Below are positions 53,148 to 63,189 of a DNA stretch of 64,000 bases, piece by piece. A program made the translations under genes and the position numbers. The DNA is from Actinomadura sp. DC4 (GTDB lineage: Bacteria; Actinomycetota; Actinomycetes; Streptosporangiales; Streptosporangiaceae), in the NCBI RefSeq assembly GCF_030406325.1, contig NZ_JAUEQY010000019.1, positions 62,001 to 126,000 of the forward strand, in the 5' to 3' direction. The notes under the pieces are model-generated. The model was not told the origin of the DNA and did no database searches. It worked only from the letters and a program-made list of their open reading frames with translations. Positions within the stretch are counted from its first letter, which is position 1. Each line of letters starts with the position of its first letter.

Positions 53148-54644
53148 GTCGGGCACCGACCCGGGCCGGTTGAGCACGACGTAGCCGCCCGCGCGCCGTA
53201 CGACCTCGTATCCGGAACTCAGCAGGAGACTCACCCGCGCGCGCTGGTCGTCGACCGAGGCGAAGGGGAAGTCCACGTGCCCGACGTCGGCGACCACCCA
53301 TGGGGCCCAGCGCGGCCGGCCGTCCAGGAGAAGAACACGCGCACGGGCGGTCAGCATCGGCCCGACCGTGTTGGGCGCCTCGACCAGCACGCCGCTGGGC
53401 ACGGACGGCAGGACCTGCGCGGCCGCCCGCGCTCGCGCGTCACGGTGGTAGAACCCGGGCTCGAAGAACCGCTTGAAGGCGAAGTGGGGCACGATCGCCA
53501 GCGTGGCCGCGAGCGCGGCGACGGGCCAGATCTGTTCGGGCCTGTGCCTGGGTTCGAGTCCGGGTTCTTGCCTGGGTTCGAGCCTGGGTTTGAGCCTTGC
53601 CAGGCGTACGGCGCCGTCGACGCCGGCCGCGACGAGCAGCGTCGCCAGCGCGACGTTGTAGTGGAACCGCGGCTCCCACCAGTGGCCGAACCGGCTCGAC
53701 AGCATCCGCTCGGCCAGTAAGGGCAGCACGGACAGGGTGATCGGCGAGGCCAATGGGAGCAGCAGCAGCGGCGCGACGAGCCAGAGCATGGTCGTCGCCT
53801 TCACGTGCGGGGTGACCAGCAGCCGGGCGGCGGTCCAGGGGTGGGTGACCGCGCCGGCGGCGGCGTGCGGGAGGTCGCGGCCGAGAGCGTCGTAGGCCCA
53901 GTAGTAGTCGGCGTCTCCCCCGAAGGCCGGGATCAGCACCCGGGAGGCGAGCCCGGTCCAGAGCACACCGGCCGCCACGTAAGCCACCGCGCGGCGCCGC
54001 TCGCCGGACCGCGTGGCCAGGTAGAGCCCGAAGCCCGCGACCAGCAGCCCCATGTCCTCCTTGACCAGCAGCAGCGCTCCGGCCGCCGCGGCGCTCTGCC
54101 ACTTGCGGCCGGCCTCGTGCCGTTCGAGCATCAGCATCGACAGCACGGGCACGAACGCCATCTCGTGGAAGTCGAACGCCAGCGTCTCGGCCACCGGCCA
54201 CGCCAGGGCGTACACGAGTGTGACGAGGTACGCCGGCCGCACCCCGAGCCTGCGCCGCGTGTAGGCCCAGAGCGGGACGATCGCGACCGCGAGCAGTACG
54301 GACTGGGCGAGGAGGAGCGTCTGCGGCCCGTCGTGGATCCAGTAGAGCGGGGCGAGCAGCGCGAGGATCGGCGAGAAGTGGTCCCCGAGCACGTTGAAGT
54401 CCGGCCCGAACCCGTTGTGCACCCCTTTGACGATCGCCGCCGGCAGGTGGAGGTGGCTGTAGGAGCGCACCGCCTGGTCGAAGATCACCAGGTCGTACGT
54501 CGTGGTACGGAAGGCCTCGAACCGCAGGAGGGAGTAGATGCTGTAGAGGACGGCGAGGGTGAGAGTGAGGACGCCGACGGTGATCGCCTGCCGGCGGGAC
54601 ACGAACCGCTCACGGACGGCCGGTCCCGTGGTCTCCTCGATCAT
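53130..54644 (-). CDS. DUF2079 polytopic membrane protein
   Basis: This 504-residue membrane protein has about 10-12 helices and matches DUF2079. The early external loop TYDLVIFDQAVRSYSHLHLP has the acidic and aromatic pattern of that family, and NGFGPDFNVLGDHFSPILAL carries the conserved GDHFSP motif. GT-C-like architecture suggests lipid-linked sugar transfer, but no member function is firmly assigned to my knowledge. A run of LxPRLExR-type short repeats (about 350-375) links the membrane part to a soluble C-terminal domain, and the encoding DNA (53530-53600) is repetitive. Confidence 0.85.
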   Translation of the reverse strand: MIEETTGPAVRERFVSRRQAITVGVLTLTLAVLYSIYSLLRFEAFRTTTYDLVIFDQAVRSYSHLHLPAAIVKGVHNGFGPDFNVLGDHFSPILALLAPLYWIHDGPQTLLLAQSVLLAVAIVPLWAYTRRRLGVRPAYLVTLVYALAWPVAETLAFDFHEMAFVPVLSMLMLERHEAGRKWQSAAAAGALLLVKEDMGLLVAGFGLYLATRSGERRRAVAYVAAGVLWTGLASRVLIPAFGGDADYYWAYDALGRDLPHAAAGAVTHPWTAARLLVTPHVKATTMLWLVAPLLLLPLASPITLSVLPLLAERMLSSRFGHWWEPRFHYNVALATLLVAAGVDGAVRLARLKPRLEPRQEPGLEPRHRPEQIWPVAALAATLAIVPHFAFKRFFEPGFYHRDARARAAAQVLPSVPSGVLVEAPNTVGPMLTARARVLLLDGRPRWAPWVVADVGHVDFPFASVDDQRARVSLLLSSGYEVVRRAGGYVVLNRPGSVPDLRAVR

Positions 54645-54774
54645 CAGCCGAGCGTGCCGCTGAGACGTGCGTGGGCGGTTCGCGTGGGTCGCGTCCCCGC
54701 GACGGTCGCGCAGTCCATGATGGGCATTCTTTCGCTTACGTCGGGCTTATGTGGCGCCGGTAGAGTCCGGGATC

Positions 54775-55479
54775 GTGCAGTTCGAGCAGGTGGCCTTTCG
54801 CTATCGACGCCGCGCACCGTGGGTGCTCCGTGATGTGACGTTGACGGTACCGCGCGGGCGGGTCATCGAGGTGAACGGGGCCAACGGAGCGGGCAAGTCC
54901 ACCTTGCTCCGTCTGATGGCGGGAATCCTCCCTCCGTCAAGCGGCCAGGTGTCCGCCCACCCGTCGAGCGTGGGATACGCGCCGGAACGCTTCCCGTCCG
55001 CCCAGCCGTTCACCGCGCGTGCGTATCTGGGGCACATGGCCCGTATTCGCGGCGTGGCTGAGTCGTCTATGGAGGAGTGGGCGGCGCGCCTGGGCTTCAC
55101 CGGCCTGCTGGACACGCGGCTGCCGGACTTGTCGAAGGGCAGCGCGCACAAGGTGGGCCTGATCCAGGCGCTGCTGGCGAAACCGGAGTTCCTGGTACTC
55201 GACGAGCCGTTCGCGGGCCTGGACGAGCCGACCCGCAAGGCGTTGCCGGGGCTGCTGCTGGAACTGGCCGGGGAAGGCGCGTCGGTCGTGGTGAGCGACC
55301 ACCAGGGCGACCTGAGGAAGCTCCCGGGCGTGGCCCGCTGGCAGGTGTCGGGCCATAGGGTTTTGACGGGCGACCTCCCCGACGAGTACACGACCGTCGA
55401 AGTCACCGTACGGGCGGACGAGGCAGACGAACTGATCACCCGCCTGACGTCCGACGGCTACCAGGCCCGTCGCCGATGA
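54775..55479 (+). CDS. ABC transporter ATPase with degenerate signature
   Basis: This is a 234-residue ATPase. Walker A is NGANGAGKSTLLRLMAG and Walker B FLVLDEPFAGLDEP. The usual LSGGQ signature is LSKGSAHKVGLIQALL, and the switch His is in VVVSDHQGDL, so the signature is weakened but the core is intact. The C-terminal 30 residues are a beta extension. The start is GTG 54775, because TAGAGT (54761-54766) lies 8 bases upstream; GTG 54751 is the alternative. The matching permease starts 547 bases downstream, beyond a repeat-filled gap. Export is more likely than import, as no binding protein is present. Confidence 0.85.
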   Translation: MQFEQVAFRYRRRAPWVLRDVTLTVPRGRVIEVNGANGAGKSTLLRLMAGILPPSSGQVSAHPSSVGYAPERFPSAQPFTARAYLGHMARIRGVAESSMEEWAARLGFTGLLDTRLPDLSKGSAHKVGLIQALLAKPEFLVLDEPFAGLDEPTRKALPGLLLELAGEGASVVVSDHQGDLRKLPGVARWQVSGHRVLTGDLPDEYTTVEVTVRADEADELITRLTSDGYQARRR

Positions 55480-55701
55480 TTTCCTGCCGGGGTCACTACC
55501 GCCTTGGTGGACCGTCCTTCATCGGGTTCCGGCTCCGTCTTCCCGGTGGTGCCGCGCTTTCTGCCACAGTCTCGCCCCGCCTTCCGCCCCGGCCCCTGCG
55601 GGGGTTGGGGTCCCGCCCCCGCCTTCCCGCGAGCGGACAAGCCGACCCGGCGCGGGTGCCATACCCCAAGCCCCATCAGAACGACCTGCACCCCTCGGCA
55701 C
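55480..55701. other. Gene-free, Pro/Gly-codon-rich stretch
   Basis: No coding frame has actinobacterial codon bias. The sequence is CCCC/GGGG-rich and precedes the three direct repeats. It is probably degenerate spacer, perhaps left from older duplications of the permease 5' end. Confidence 0.45.
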
Positions 55702-56097
55702 CCACCGAGCGACCGGCCAGGGCGGGCCCCCCGGGCCACCAGACGCTCGCCGAGCCTGTGATCACGGGAACGGCCGCACCTACGGCCACCTCGCCCAGCG
55801 ACCGGCCAGGGCGAGTTCCCCCGCGCCACCCGACGCCCGCCGGAGACTCCCGTGACCGCGCAATCCGTTCCCAGCTCAGCGGCCATGCGCGGGTCAGTGC
55901 GGGCGACGCATCCCAAACTCGGTCGGCGCAGGCACCACACCCCCGACCCCACCGCCCACGCCCGCCCTACCGAGCGGCCAGCCGGGGCAGGTCCCCCGAG
56001 TCACCAGACGCCCGCCGGAGGCTCCCGTGATCGCGGTAATCCGATTCCAGCTCAGCGGCCATGCACGGTCAGTGCGGGCACTGCATCCCGTACTCGC
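55702..56097 (+). repeat. Three imperfect direct repeats carrying the permease gene's 5' end
   Basis: Three copies of a roughly 55-base unit (GCGACCGGCCAGGGCG, then CCACC(A/C)GACGC(T/C)CGCC, then CCCGTGA or CCTGTGA) occur at about 55702-55765, 55792-55867 and 55967-56043. Each ends in a GTGA or GTGATC start-like triplet at 55758, 55852 and 56027. Copies two and three stay similar for about 70 bases into the permease reading frame (both contain CCAGCTCAGCGGCCATGC and GTCAGTGCGGGC), with a 175-base period. The last GTG is the true permease start. Small indels put the earlier copies out of frame. Confidence 0.75.
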
Positions 56098-56719
56098 GCT
56101 CGCGCTGCTGCTGGCGATCGTGTTCTCCAGTCCGCTGGGCGGCACGCCGGCGCAGATCCGGCAGGGGGCGTTGAACGCCGTCGCCGACCTGGCCGCGCTC
56201 ATCTTCCCGATCTGCGCCTGGGCGGCGCGCGGGCTCCTCGACACCGAACCGGACGCCCAGCGACACGTCTCCGCGGTCGCCGCGGGCCGTTGGCGGGCAC
56301 TCCTCGCCGGGTCGGCCGCCGCGTACGTCTTCAGTGCCGTGCTGGCATTGGCCGCCCCGATCTATCCGCTGGCAGAGGCGGCCGGGTCCGGGTTGACGTT
56401 CCAGGTCGTGGCCCTGAGCGTCGCGCTGCTCCCGCTGTCGGCCTTGGCCGCGACGGCGCTCGGCGCCCTTACGAGCCGGGCCGTCATGCCCTCGCCCGGG
56501 AGCTCGATCCTCGTCCTGCTCGGCGTCTGCGCCGCGAACCTCATCCTCGGACTCACCCCGCTCCGGTTCCTGGCCGTCCCGATGATCGAATGGATGCGCG
56601 CGGCAGGACACGGTCCGACCGACTTCGCCGACGCGTTCCCGCTGATCGCGGCCCGTACGCTCGCCTGGGCAGCCGTGGCCGGCGCCCTCTACACCTGGCT
56701 CCGCCGCACCCGGCCTTAG
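56027..56719 (+). CDS. ABC transporter permease component
   Basis: This is a 230-residue protein with about six hydrophobic helices (LALALLLAIVFSSPL, ADLAALIFPICAWAARGLL, ALLAGSAAAYVFSAVLAL, VALSVALLPLSALAATALGA, SILVLLGVCAANLILGL, LIAARTLAWAAVAGALYTWL). There is no recognised permease signature, but it follows an ATPase with no other membrane partner, so it is the likely membrane subunit. It starts at GTG 56027 within the third direct repeat; GGAGG lies 9 bases upstream. The cargo is unknown. Confidence 0.75.
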   Translation: MIAVIRFQLSGHARSVRALHPVLALALLLAIVFSSPLGGTPAQIRQGALNAVADLAALIFPICAWAARGLLDTEPDAQRHVSAVAAGRWRALLAGSAAAYVFSAVLALAAPIYPLAEAAGSGLTFQVVALSVALLPLSALAATALGALTSRAVMPSPGSSILVLLGVCAANLILGLTPLRFLAVPMIEWMRAAGHGPTDFADAFPLIAARTLAWAAVAGALYTWLRRTRP

Positions 56720-56882
56720 GACCTGCCTCCGACCGTCCCCCGGTTCCCCGCTTCCACGTCACCCACTGGGCGTTGCGGCTGTGATCGCGTTTCGAACGGA
56801 GCCGGACCGCGCCACGAACACCCCAAACCCCACGATCGCCTCGACCGACCGCTTCTCTCGCGGGCTCTTTCCCGCCCGACGG

Positions 56883-57410
56883 CTACCGATCCGGCTGCGA
56901 CGGTCGGTCCTCCGAGCGCAGGCGTTCGATCTCCGATGCCAGGCGTTCCAGGAAGGCGTCCACCTCGGGCTGGCGATAGCCGGCGCGCATTCGGGCCGTG
57001 GCGAACACGGCGTTCTTCACCTCGGACGCCCGCGCGCGGTTCTCCCGCAGCGCGGTGATCGTCTTGTCGAGGAAGGTGTCGACCTCCTGCTCGTCATAGC
57101 CCAGCTTGAACCGCGTCGTGCCGAACTGGACGTTGCGCACCAGGCCGACGAGCCGGTCCATCTCGCCGGAACGCATGCGGCTGCGGGTGCCGGCGTCCTC
57201 GAGTTCGCGGACGTAGGTTTCGAGGGCGGTGTCGACCGGCTTCGTCCGGTATCCGCGCAAGGCCCGTGCGAACTTCGCGGCCGTCACCTGGTCCGCCGTC
57301 ACCGGCGGCGCGAACAGCTGAGATCTGCCGAGCGTCCCCTCGATGCGGGCGACGAGCGCGTCCACCTCGTCACGGTGGTAACCACGGATGGCGCGCGGGA
57401 ATTCGGGCAT
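56883..57410 (-). CDS. DivIVA-domain protein with four DivIVA-like repeats
   Basis: This is a 175-residue protein. The DivIVA N-terminal motif F..A..GY....VD..(L/V)..(V/L) recurs four times: FPRAIRGYHRDEVDALV (4-20), FARALRGYRTKPVDTALE (47-64), FGTTRFKLGYDEQEVDTFLD (96-115) and FATARMRAGYRQPEVDAFLE (136-155), with short helices between and a charged tail. Usual DivIVA/Wag31 proteins have one such motif and long coiled coils. It lies between rlmN and the ABC permease; a DivIVA-domain gene near rlmN is a common actinobacterial arrangement. A role at curved or polar membrane is inferred. I start at ATG 57410. Confidence 0.85.
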   Translation of the reverse strand: MPEFPRAIRGYHRDEVDALVARIEGTLGRSQLFAPPVTADQVTAAKFARALRGYRTKPVDTALETYVRELEDAGTRSRMRSGEMDRLVGLVRNVQFGTTRFKLGYDEQEVDTFLDKTITALRENRARASEVKNAVFATARMRAGYRQPEVDAFLERLASEIERLRSEDRPSQPDR

Positions 57411-57478
57411 GCAGTCATTGTTTCCGATGCGTCCTCGATCAGGAGCCCCAAGACCGCAATCGGCCCGGGCGCAGCGGC

Positions 57479-58597
57479 TCAGCCCTCCTGGGCCTGCGGC
57501 TCCTGGGGCATCGCCGCGAGCTGACCGCAGGCGCCGTCGATCTCCTGGCCGCGCGTGTCGCGTACGGTCACCGGCACGCCGTGCGCCTCCAGGCGGCGAA
57601 CGAACTCCGTCTGGTCCGACGGCCGCGAGGCGGTCCACTTCGAACCCGGCGTCGGGTTGAGCGGGATCAGGTTGACGTGCACCGGGTGGCCCTTGATGAG
57701 CCGGCCGAGCAGGTCGGCCCGCCACGCCTGGTCGTTGATCTCACGGATGAGCGCGTACTCGATGGAGACACGGCGCCGGGTGCGCTCGGCGTACGCCCAC
57801 GCGGCGTCCAGGACCTCGGCGACCTTCCAGCGCGTGTTGATGGGAACGAGCTCGTCGCGCAGCTCGTCGTCCGGCGCGTGCAGCGAGACCGCAAGGCGTA
57901 CCTTCAGGTCCAGTTCGGCGAGGCGGCCGATCGCGGGCACCAGCCCGACCGTGGAGACGGTGATGTTGCGCTGGGAGATGCCGAGGCCGGCCGGGCTCGG
58001 GTCGCTGAACCGGTGGATCGCCCGCAGCACGTTCGAGAACGAGGCGAGCGGCTCGCCCATGCCCATGAAGACGATGTTGCTGACTCGACCGGGCCCACCG
58101 GGGACCTCACCGCGCGCCAGCGTCCGGGCACCCGCCACGACCTGCTCGACGATCTCCGCCGTCGACAGGTTGCGGGTCAGCCCTGCCTGGCCGGTGGCGC
58201 AGAACGGGCAGTTCATGCCGCAACCGGCCTGGGAGGACACGCACATCGTGACCCGGTCGGGATAGCGCATGAGGACCGACTCGATCAGCGTGCCGTCGAA
58301 CGCCTTCCACAACGTCTTGCGGGTCAGGCCGTCGTCGCAGACCTGGTCGCGTACGGACGTCAGCAGCGGCGGCATCAGCTCGGCCACGAGCCGCTCACGG
58401 ACGGCCGCCGGAAGGTCGGTCATGTCCGCGGGATCGTCGGCGAGCCTGCCGAAGTAGTGGCGCGACAACTGGTCGGCGCGGAACTGCTTTTCACCGAGCG
58501 CGGCGACGGCCTCGCGACGTTCGTCGGAGGACAGGTCGGCGAGGTGACGGGGTGGCTTCGCCCGGCGCGGAGCGGCGAAGGTGAGTTGAGCAGGCAT
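57479..58597 (-). CDS. rlmN: Dual-specificity rRNA/tRNA adenine-C2 methyltransferase RlmN
   Basis: This 372-residue radical-SAM enzyme methylates C2 of A2503 in 23S rRNA and of A37 in some tRNAs. The [4Fe-4S] motif is [12 protein letters not shown] (CxxxCxxC). The resolving Cys is near the C-terminus in [14 protein letters not shown], and the SAM-binding region includes [20 protein letters not shown]. It is full length from ATG 58597; an extension to 58738 has no homology. It is divergent from the suppressor-of-fused gene and 68 bases upstream of the DivIVA-like gene. Confidence 0.97.
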   Translation of the reverse strand: MPAQLTFAAPRRAKPPRHLADLSSDERREAVAALGEKQFRADQLSRHYFGRLADDPADMTDLPAAVRERLVAELMPPLLTSVRDQVCDDGLTRKTLWKAFDGTLIESVLMRYPDRVTMCVSSQAGCGMNCPFCATGQAGLTRNLSTAEIVEQVVAGARTLARGEVPGGPGRVSNIVFMGMGEPLASFSNVLRAIHRFSDPSPAGLGISQRNITVSTVGLVPAIGRLAELDLKVRLAVSLHAPDDELRDELVPINTRWKVAEVLDAAWAYAERTRRRVSIEYALIREINDQAWRADLLGRLIKGHPVHVNLIPLNPTPGSKWTASRPSDQTEFVRRLEAHGVPVTVRDTRGQEIDGACGQLAAMPQEPQAQEG

Positions 58598-58874
58598 GAC
58601 CGTACCAGTGTGGCAGACGCCGGAAGGGCTTTGCTCCCCTGCCCCGACCGCCCACCGCAGCTGTACGCGGACCAGCGCCGATGCCCCACCGCGACCCCCG
58701 CCAATCCACCCGGGCTCCGTGGCGACCGGCCCGAGCACTCACACCAGTCGGTCGGCGGTCGACCCCGCGCCGGGCCGGGCGGAGAGCCGTGGCGGGCACG
58801 GTCTTCGCCAAGAGGCGGTCTCACGGCAGGTCGTTACTCCCCCTCGGCCCGCGGAATCACTACAGTCCCTTCCT
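58598..58874. other. 277-base divergent intergenic region
   Basis: No gene is seen. It must carry the promoter of rlmN on one strand. On the other strand TACAGT (58861-58866) stands 8 bases before the ATG of the suppressor-of-fused gene and is its likely leaderless -10 box. Confidence 0.5.
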
Positions 58875-60062
58875 ATGCCGGTATTGCGTAGAACGCCGCG
58901 GGAGGCACGGGTCCTGCTCAGCGACACGAGCCCCTACGGGAGCCGTGTCCTCGATGTCGAGTACGACCACGTCGCCACCGCGGCGTACCTGCGTACGGGC
59001 GACGGGGAGACCGTGGCCGCCACCTGGGTCGCCAACCATCAGGAGGCGCCGTTCCACGCCGATCTGGCGCGGCTCAACGCCGGGCTCGTACCGGCCATGC
59101 CGAGCGGCCGTACGAAGCATCCCAAGGGCCGGCCTCCGTTCGACCCCCGCACCCTCGAGGTCGTGTGGTTCGAGGAGGGCGACGGTGTGGCGCTGCTCGA
59201 GAACGGGCAGCCGATCTGCGTCATCCCCAGCTGGTCCGACATCGACCATGGTGTCCCGGGGTACAGCCGGGAGGCGATCGGCCGCAGCCCGTTCGCGTTC
59301 GCGCTCGACGACGAGATCGACGAGCTGGGGCCGCGTATCCTCCAGGCCCAGGCGTTCTGGGACTGGCGGAACGGGCCGGGCGCGTGGGAGGGGTTCCAGC
59401 AGTCGCTGCTGGGCCACCTGCTGAGCCGCCTCGGACCGGGAGGTTATTACTGGCACGACGTCGGCCGGCGGAGCCGTACGGACTCCACACCCCCGCCGCC
59501 GGGAGCCGTGCCCGCGCCGCGTACGGATGGCACTTCGGCTCCGGCCACCCCGCGCGCACCGCTCGTAGGAGTCTCCGAACGCCCGGCACGCGGCGACCGC
59601 GCGTACAACGTGCTGACCACCGTCGGCATGAGCTGCCAGCGGATGCCCACGGTCGAGCTGTACGAGGACAACGTCGGCGAGCACGCGCGGATCGAGCTGG
59701 CCGTCGCCACGATGCTGCCCAGCGTAAGAGCCGGCAGCGTCTTTCCCTGGCTCGCGCAGTATCCATGGCAGGCCGTCACCTCCTTCGCCCCGGGCGACAA
59801 TGTGAAGTGGTATCACGAGGCGCGGACATTTCCGCTGGGCCCGGCGTGGGAGGGTGTCCTGCTGCTCGACGACCCCAACCGTCTCGCCGGTCCGGACGCG
59901 CCGGACCTGACGTCGTTCTCCTTCGGCGGCGACCCGGTGCAGTGGCTGTGGCTCGTCCCCGTGACCGAGGACGAGCGGCAGTTCGGCAAGCAGGAGGGGC
60001 CGGACGCCCTGATCGAGCGGCTCGCCCGCGACGGGCGGAGCTGGGTGGTCGGCTCCGAATAA
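58875..60062 (+). CDS. Suppressor-of-fused (SUFU) domain protein
   Basis: This 395-residue soluble protein has an unclassified N-terminal half (residues 1-210, with VLDVEYDHVATAAYLRTGDG and AFWDWRNGPGAWEGFQQSLL), a Pro/Ala-rich linker at about 205-235, and a C-terminal SUFU-like domain (AYNVLTTVGMSCQRMPTVEL, then ARIELAVATMLPSVRAG and WLWLVPVTEDERQFGKQEGP). Bacterial SUFU domains often act as immunity or regulatory modules in polymorphic-toxin loci, but no toxin is adjacent. ATG 58875 fits a leaderless promoter. It converges on cdsA with 3 bases between stops. Confidence 0.8.
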   Translation: MPVLRRTPREARVLLSDTSPYGSRVLDVEYDHVATAAYLRTGDGETVAATWVANHQEAPFHADLARLNAGLVPAMPSGRTKHPKGRPPFDPRTLEVVWFEEGDGVALLENGQPICVIPSWSDIDHGVPGYSREAIGRSPFAFALDDEIDELGPRILQAQAFWDWRNGPGAWEGFQQSLLGHLLSRLGPGGYYWHDVGRRSRTDSTPPPPGAVPAPRTDGTSAPATPRAPLVGVSERPARGDRAYNVLTTVGMSCQRMPTVELYEDNVGEHARIELAVATMLPSVRAGSVFPWLAQYPWQAVTSFAPGDNVKWYHEARTFPLGPAWEGVLLLDDPNRLAGPDAPDLTSFSFGGDPVQWLWLVPVTEDERQFGKQEGPDALIERLARDGRSWVVGSE

Positions 60063-60065
60063 GGA

Positions 60066-60947
60066 TCAGTTCGGCGGGACGAACGCCTCGAAGAGCAGCC
60101 ACACCACCGGAACGGTGGCGAGCAGCGAATCGAGGCGGTCCATCACCCCGCCGTGCTCGGGCAGCAGGTTGCCCATGTCCTTGATCCCGAGATCGCGCTT
60201 GATCACGGACTCGATCAGGTCGCCGAGCGTCGCCGAGCACACGGCGGCGGCACCGACGATCACGCCCTGCCACCAGTGGCCGTGCAGCAGCCACGGCAGG
60301 AGCACACCGCCGACGATCATGCAGGTCAGCGCGGAGCCGGCCAGCCCTTCCCAGGTCTTCTTCGGGCTGATCGACGGGGCCAGCTTGTGGTTACCCAGGA
60401 ACGAACCGGCGAAGAAACCGCCGATGTCGCTGGCGACCGTGACCGCGACGAAGATCAGCACGCGGTCCGGGCCGTCGGAGGGGACCAGCAGGAGGACCAC
60501 GAAACCGGCGAGGAACGGGATGTACGCCGTGGCGAACACGCCCGACGTCGCGTCCCGTACGTAGCCGTCCTGGCCCAGCGGCAGCCGCCACAGCAGCACC
60601 GCGAGGACGGTCAGGCCGAAGCCGGCGACGAGCGCGGTCGTGCCCCAGAAATAGGTGCACAGCAGCATCGCGAGGCCGCCGGCCATGACGGGTACCCAGG
60701 GGATCCGGATGCCGCGCGTGGCGAACGCCCGGATGAACTCCCACACCGCGACGCCGAGGAAGGCGATGACGACGCCGAGGAAGATCTCTTTGACGGTGTA
60801 CAGCGACAGGAGCACCACGGCACCGAGCCCCACACCGACGGCTACGGCGATGGGGAGGTTACGACTGGGTCCGCGCTTCTTCTTGCCCGTTTCCGCCTGC
60901 TCCTCCGGGATTTCCGGTGCCGGCGTGGGGGCCTGTTCGAGTCCCAC
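60066..60947 (-). CDS. cdsA: Phosphatidate cytidylyltransferase
   Basis: This 293-residue integral membrane enzyme makes CDP-diacylglycerol for phospholipid synthesis. It has about eight helices and the signature region SDIGGFFAGSFLGNHKLAPS, continuing into ISPKKTWEGLAGSALTCM. The first 35 residues are polar and Pro/Glu/Lys-rich. It starts with GTG 60947, which shares one base with the frr stop (TAGTG), so the two are coupled. The order frr-cdsA-rlmN is the usual actinobacterial one, here with the SUFU gene inserted on the opposite strand. Confidence 0.95.
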   Translation of the reverse strand: MGLEQAPTPAPEIPEEQAETGKKKRGPSRNLPIAVAVGVGLGAVVLLSLYTVKEIFLGVVIAFLGVAVWEFIRAFATRGIRIPWVPVMAGGLAMLLCTYFWGTTALVAGFGLTVLAVLLWRLPLGQDGYVRDATSGVFATAYIPFLAGFVVLLLVPSDGPDRVLIFVAVTVASDIGGFFAGSFLGNHKLAPSISPKKTWEGLAGSALTCMIVGGVLLPWLLHGHWWQGVIVGAAAVCSATLGDLIESVIKRDLGIKDMGNLLPEHGGVMDRLDSLLATVPVVWLLFEAFVPPN

Positions 60948-61504
60948 TAGACCTCGAGCAGCTCGGCCTTCTTGTGTTCGAGCAGCTCGTCGATCTTGGC
61001 GACGTGCTTGTGCGTGGAGTCGTCGAGATCCTTCTCCGCGCGGTGCACGTCGTCCTCGCCCGCGTCACCGGCCTTGGCGAGCTTGTCCAAGGCGTCCTTG
61101 GCGTGCCGGCGGATGTTGCGGATCGAGACCCGCGCGTCCTCCGCCTTGTGCCCGGCCACCTTGATGAACTCCTTGCGGCGCTCCTCCGACAGCTCGGGGA
61201 AGACCACACGAATGATCTTCCCGTCGTTGCCCGGGTTGACACCGAGGTCGCTCTCACGAATCGCCTTCTCGATCGCCGCCATCGACGAGACGTCGTACGG
61301 CTGGACGATGACCATTCGCGGCTCGGGGAGCTGGAACGACGCGAGCTGGTTGATGGGGGTGGGCGTTCCGTAGTACTCCGCGGTGATCTTGTTGAACATC
61401 GCGGGCGTGACCCGGCCGGTGCGAATGCTGGTGAAGTCCTCCTTGGCGACCGTGACGGCCTTCTCCATCTTCTCCTCGGCTTCGAGGAGGATATCGTCGA
61501 TCAC
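60947..61504 (-). CDS. frr: Ribosome recycling factor
   Basis: This 185-residue protein releases post-termination ribosomes with EF-G. It opens [20 protein letters not shown] and has the conserved core [20 protein letters not shown], PQPLxxF-type [13 protein letters not shown] and the helical tail [20 protein letters not shown]. The start is GTG 61504 with GGAG 7 bases upstream; longer in-frame starts lack homology. It is 16 bases after the pyrH stop and one base overlaps cdsA. Confidence 0.97.
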   Translation of the reverse strand: MIDDILLEAEEKMEKAVTVAKEDFTSIRTGRVTPAMFNKITAEYYGTPTPINQLASFQLPEPRMVIVQPYDVSSMAAIEKAIRESDLGVNPGNDGKIIRVVFPELSEERRKEFIKVAGHKAEDARVSIRNIRRHAKDALDKLAKAGDAGEDDVHRAEKDLDDSTHKHVAKIDELLEHKKAELLEV

Positions 61505-61520
61505 CTTAGGCTCCTGATTT

Positions 61521-63156
<1,636 letters not shown>

Positions 63157-63189
63157 TGTGGTCGTGTCTCTCTCGTCGATCGTCGGTCG

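Noticed and set aside
53525-53605. Short repeats in DNA of the DUF2079 gene as a regulatory array
   Set aside because: They encode a run of similar charged residues (LEPRxE/LKPR type) inside the reading frame, so they are better explained as a protein linker repeat.
55852-56784. Long plus-strand frame starting at the second direct repeat
   Set aside because: It runs out of phase through the permease gene; the product is Arg/Pro/Gly-rich. It is better read as a duplicated 5' end that lost its frame.
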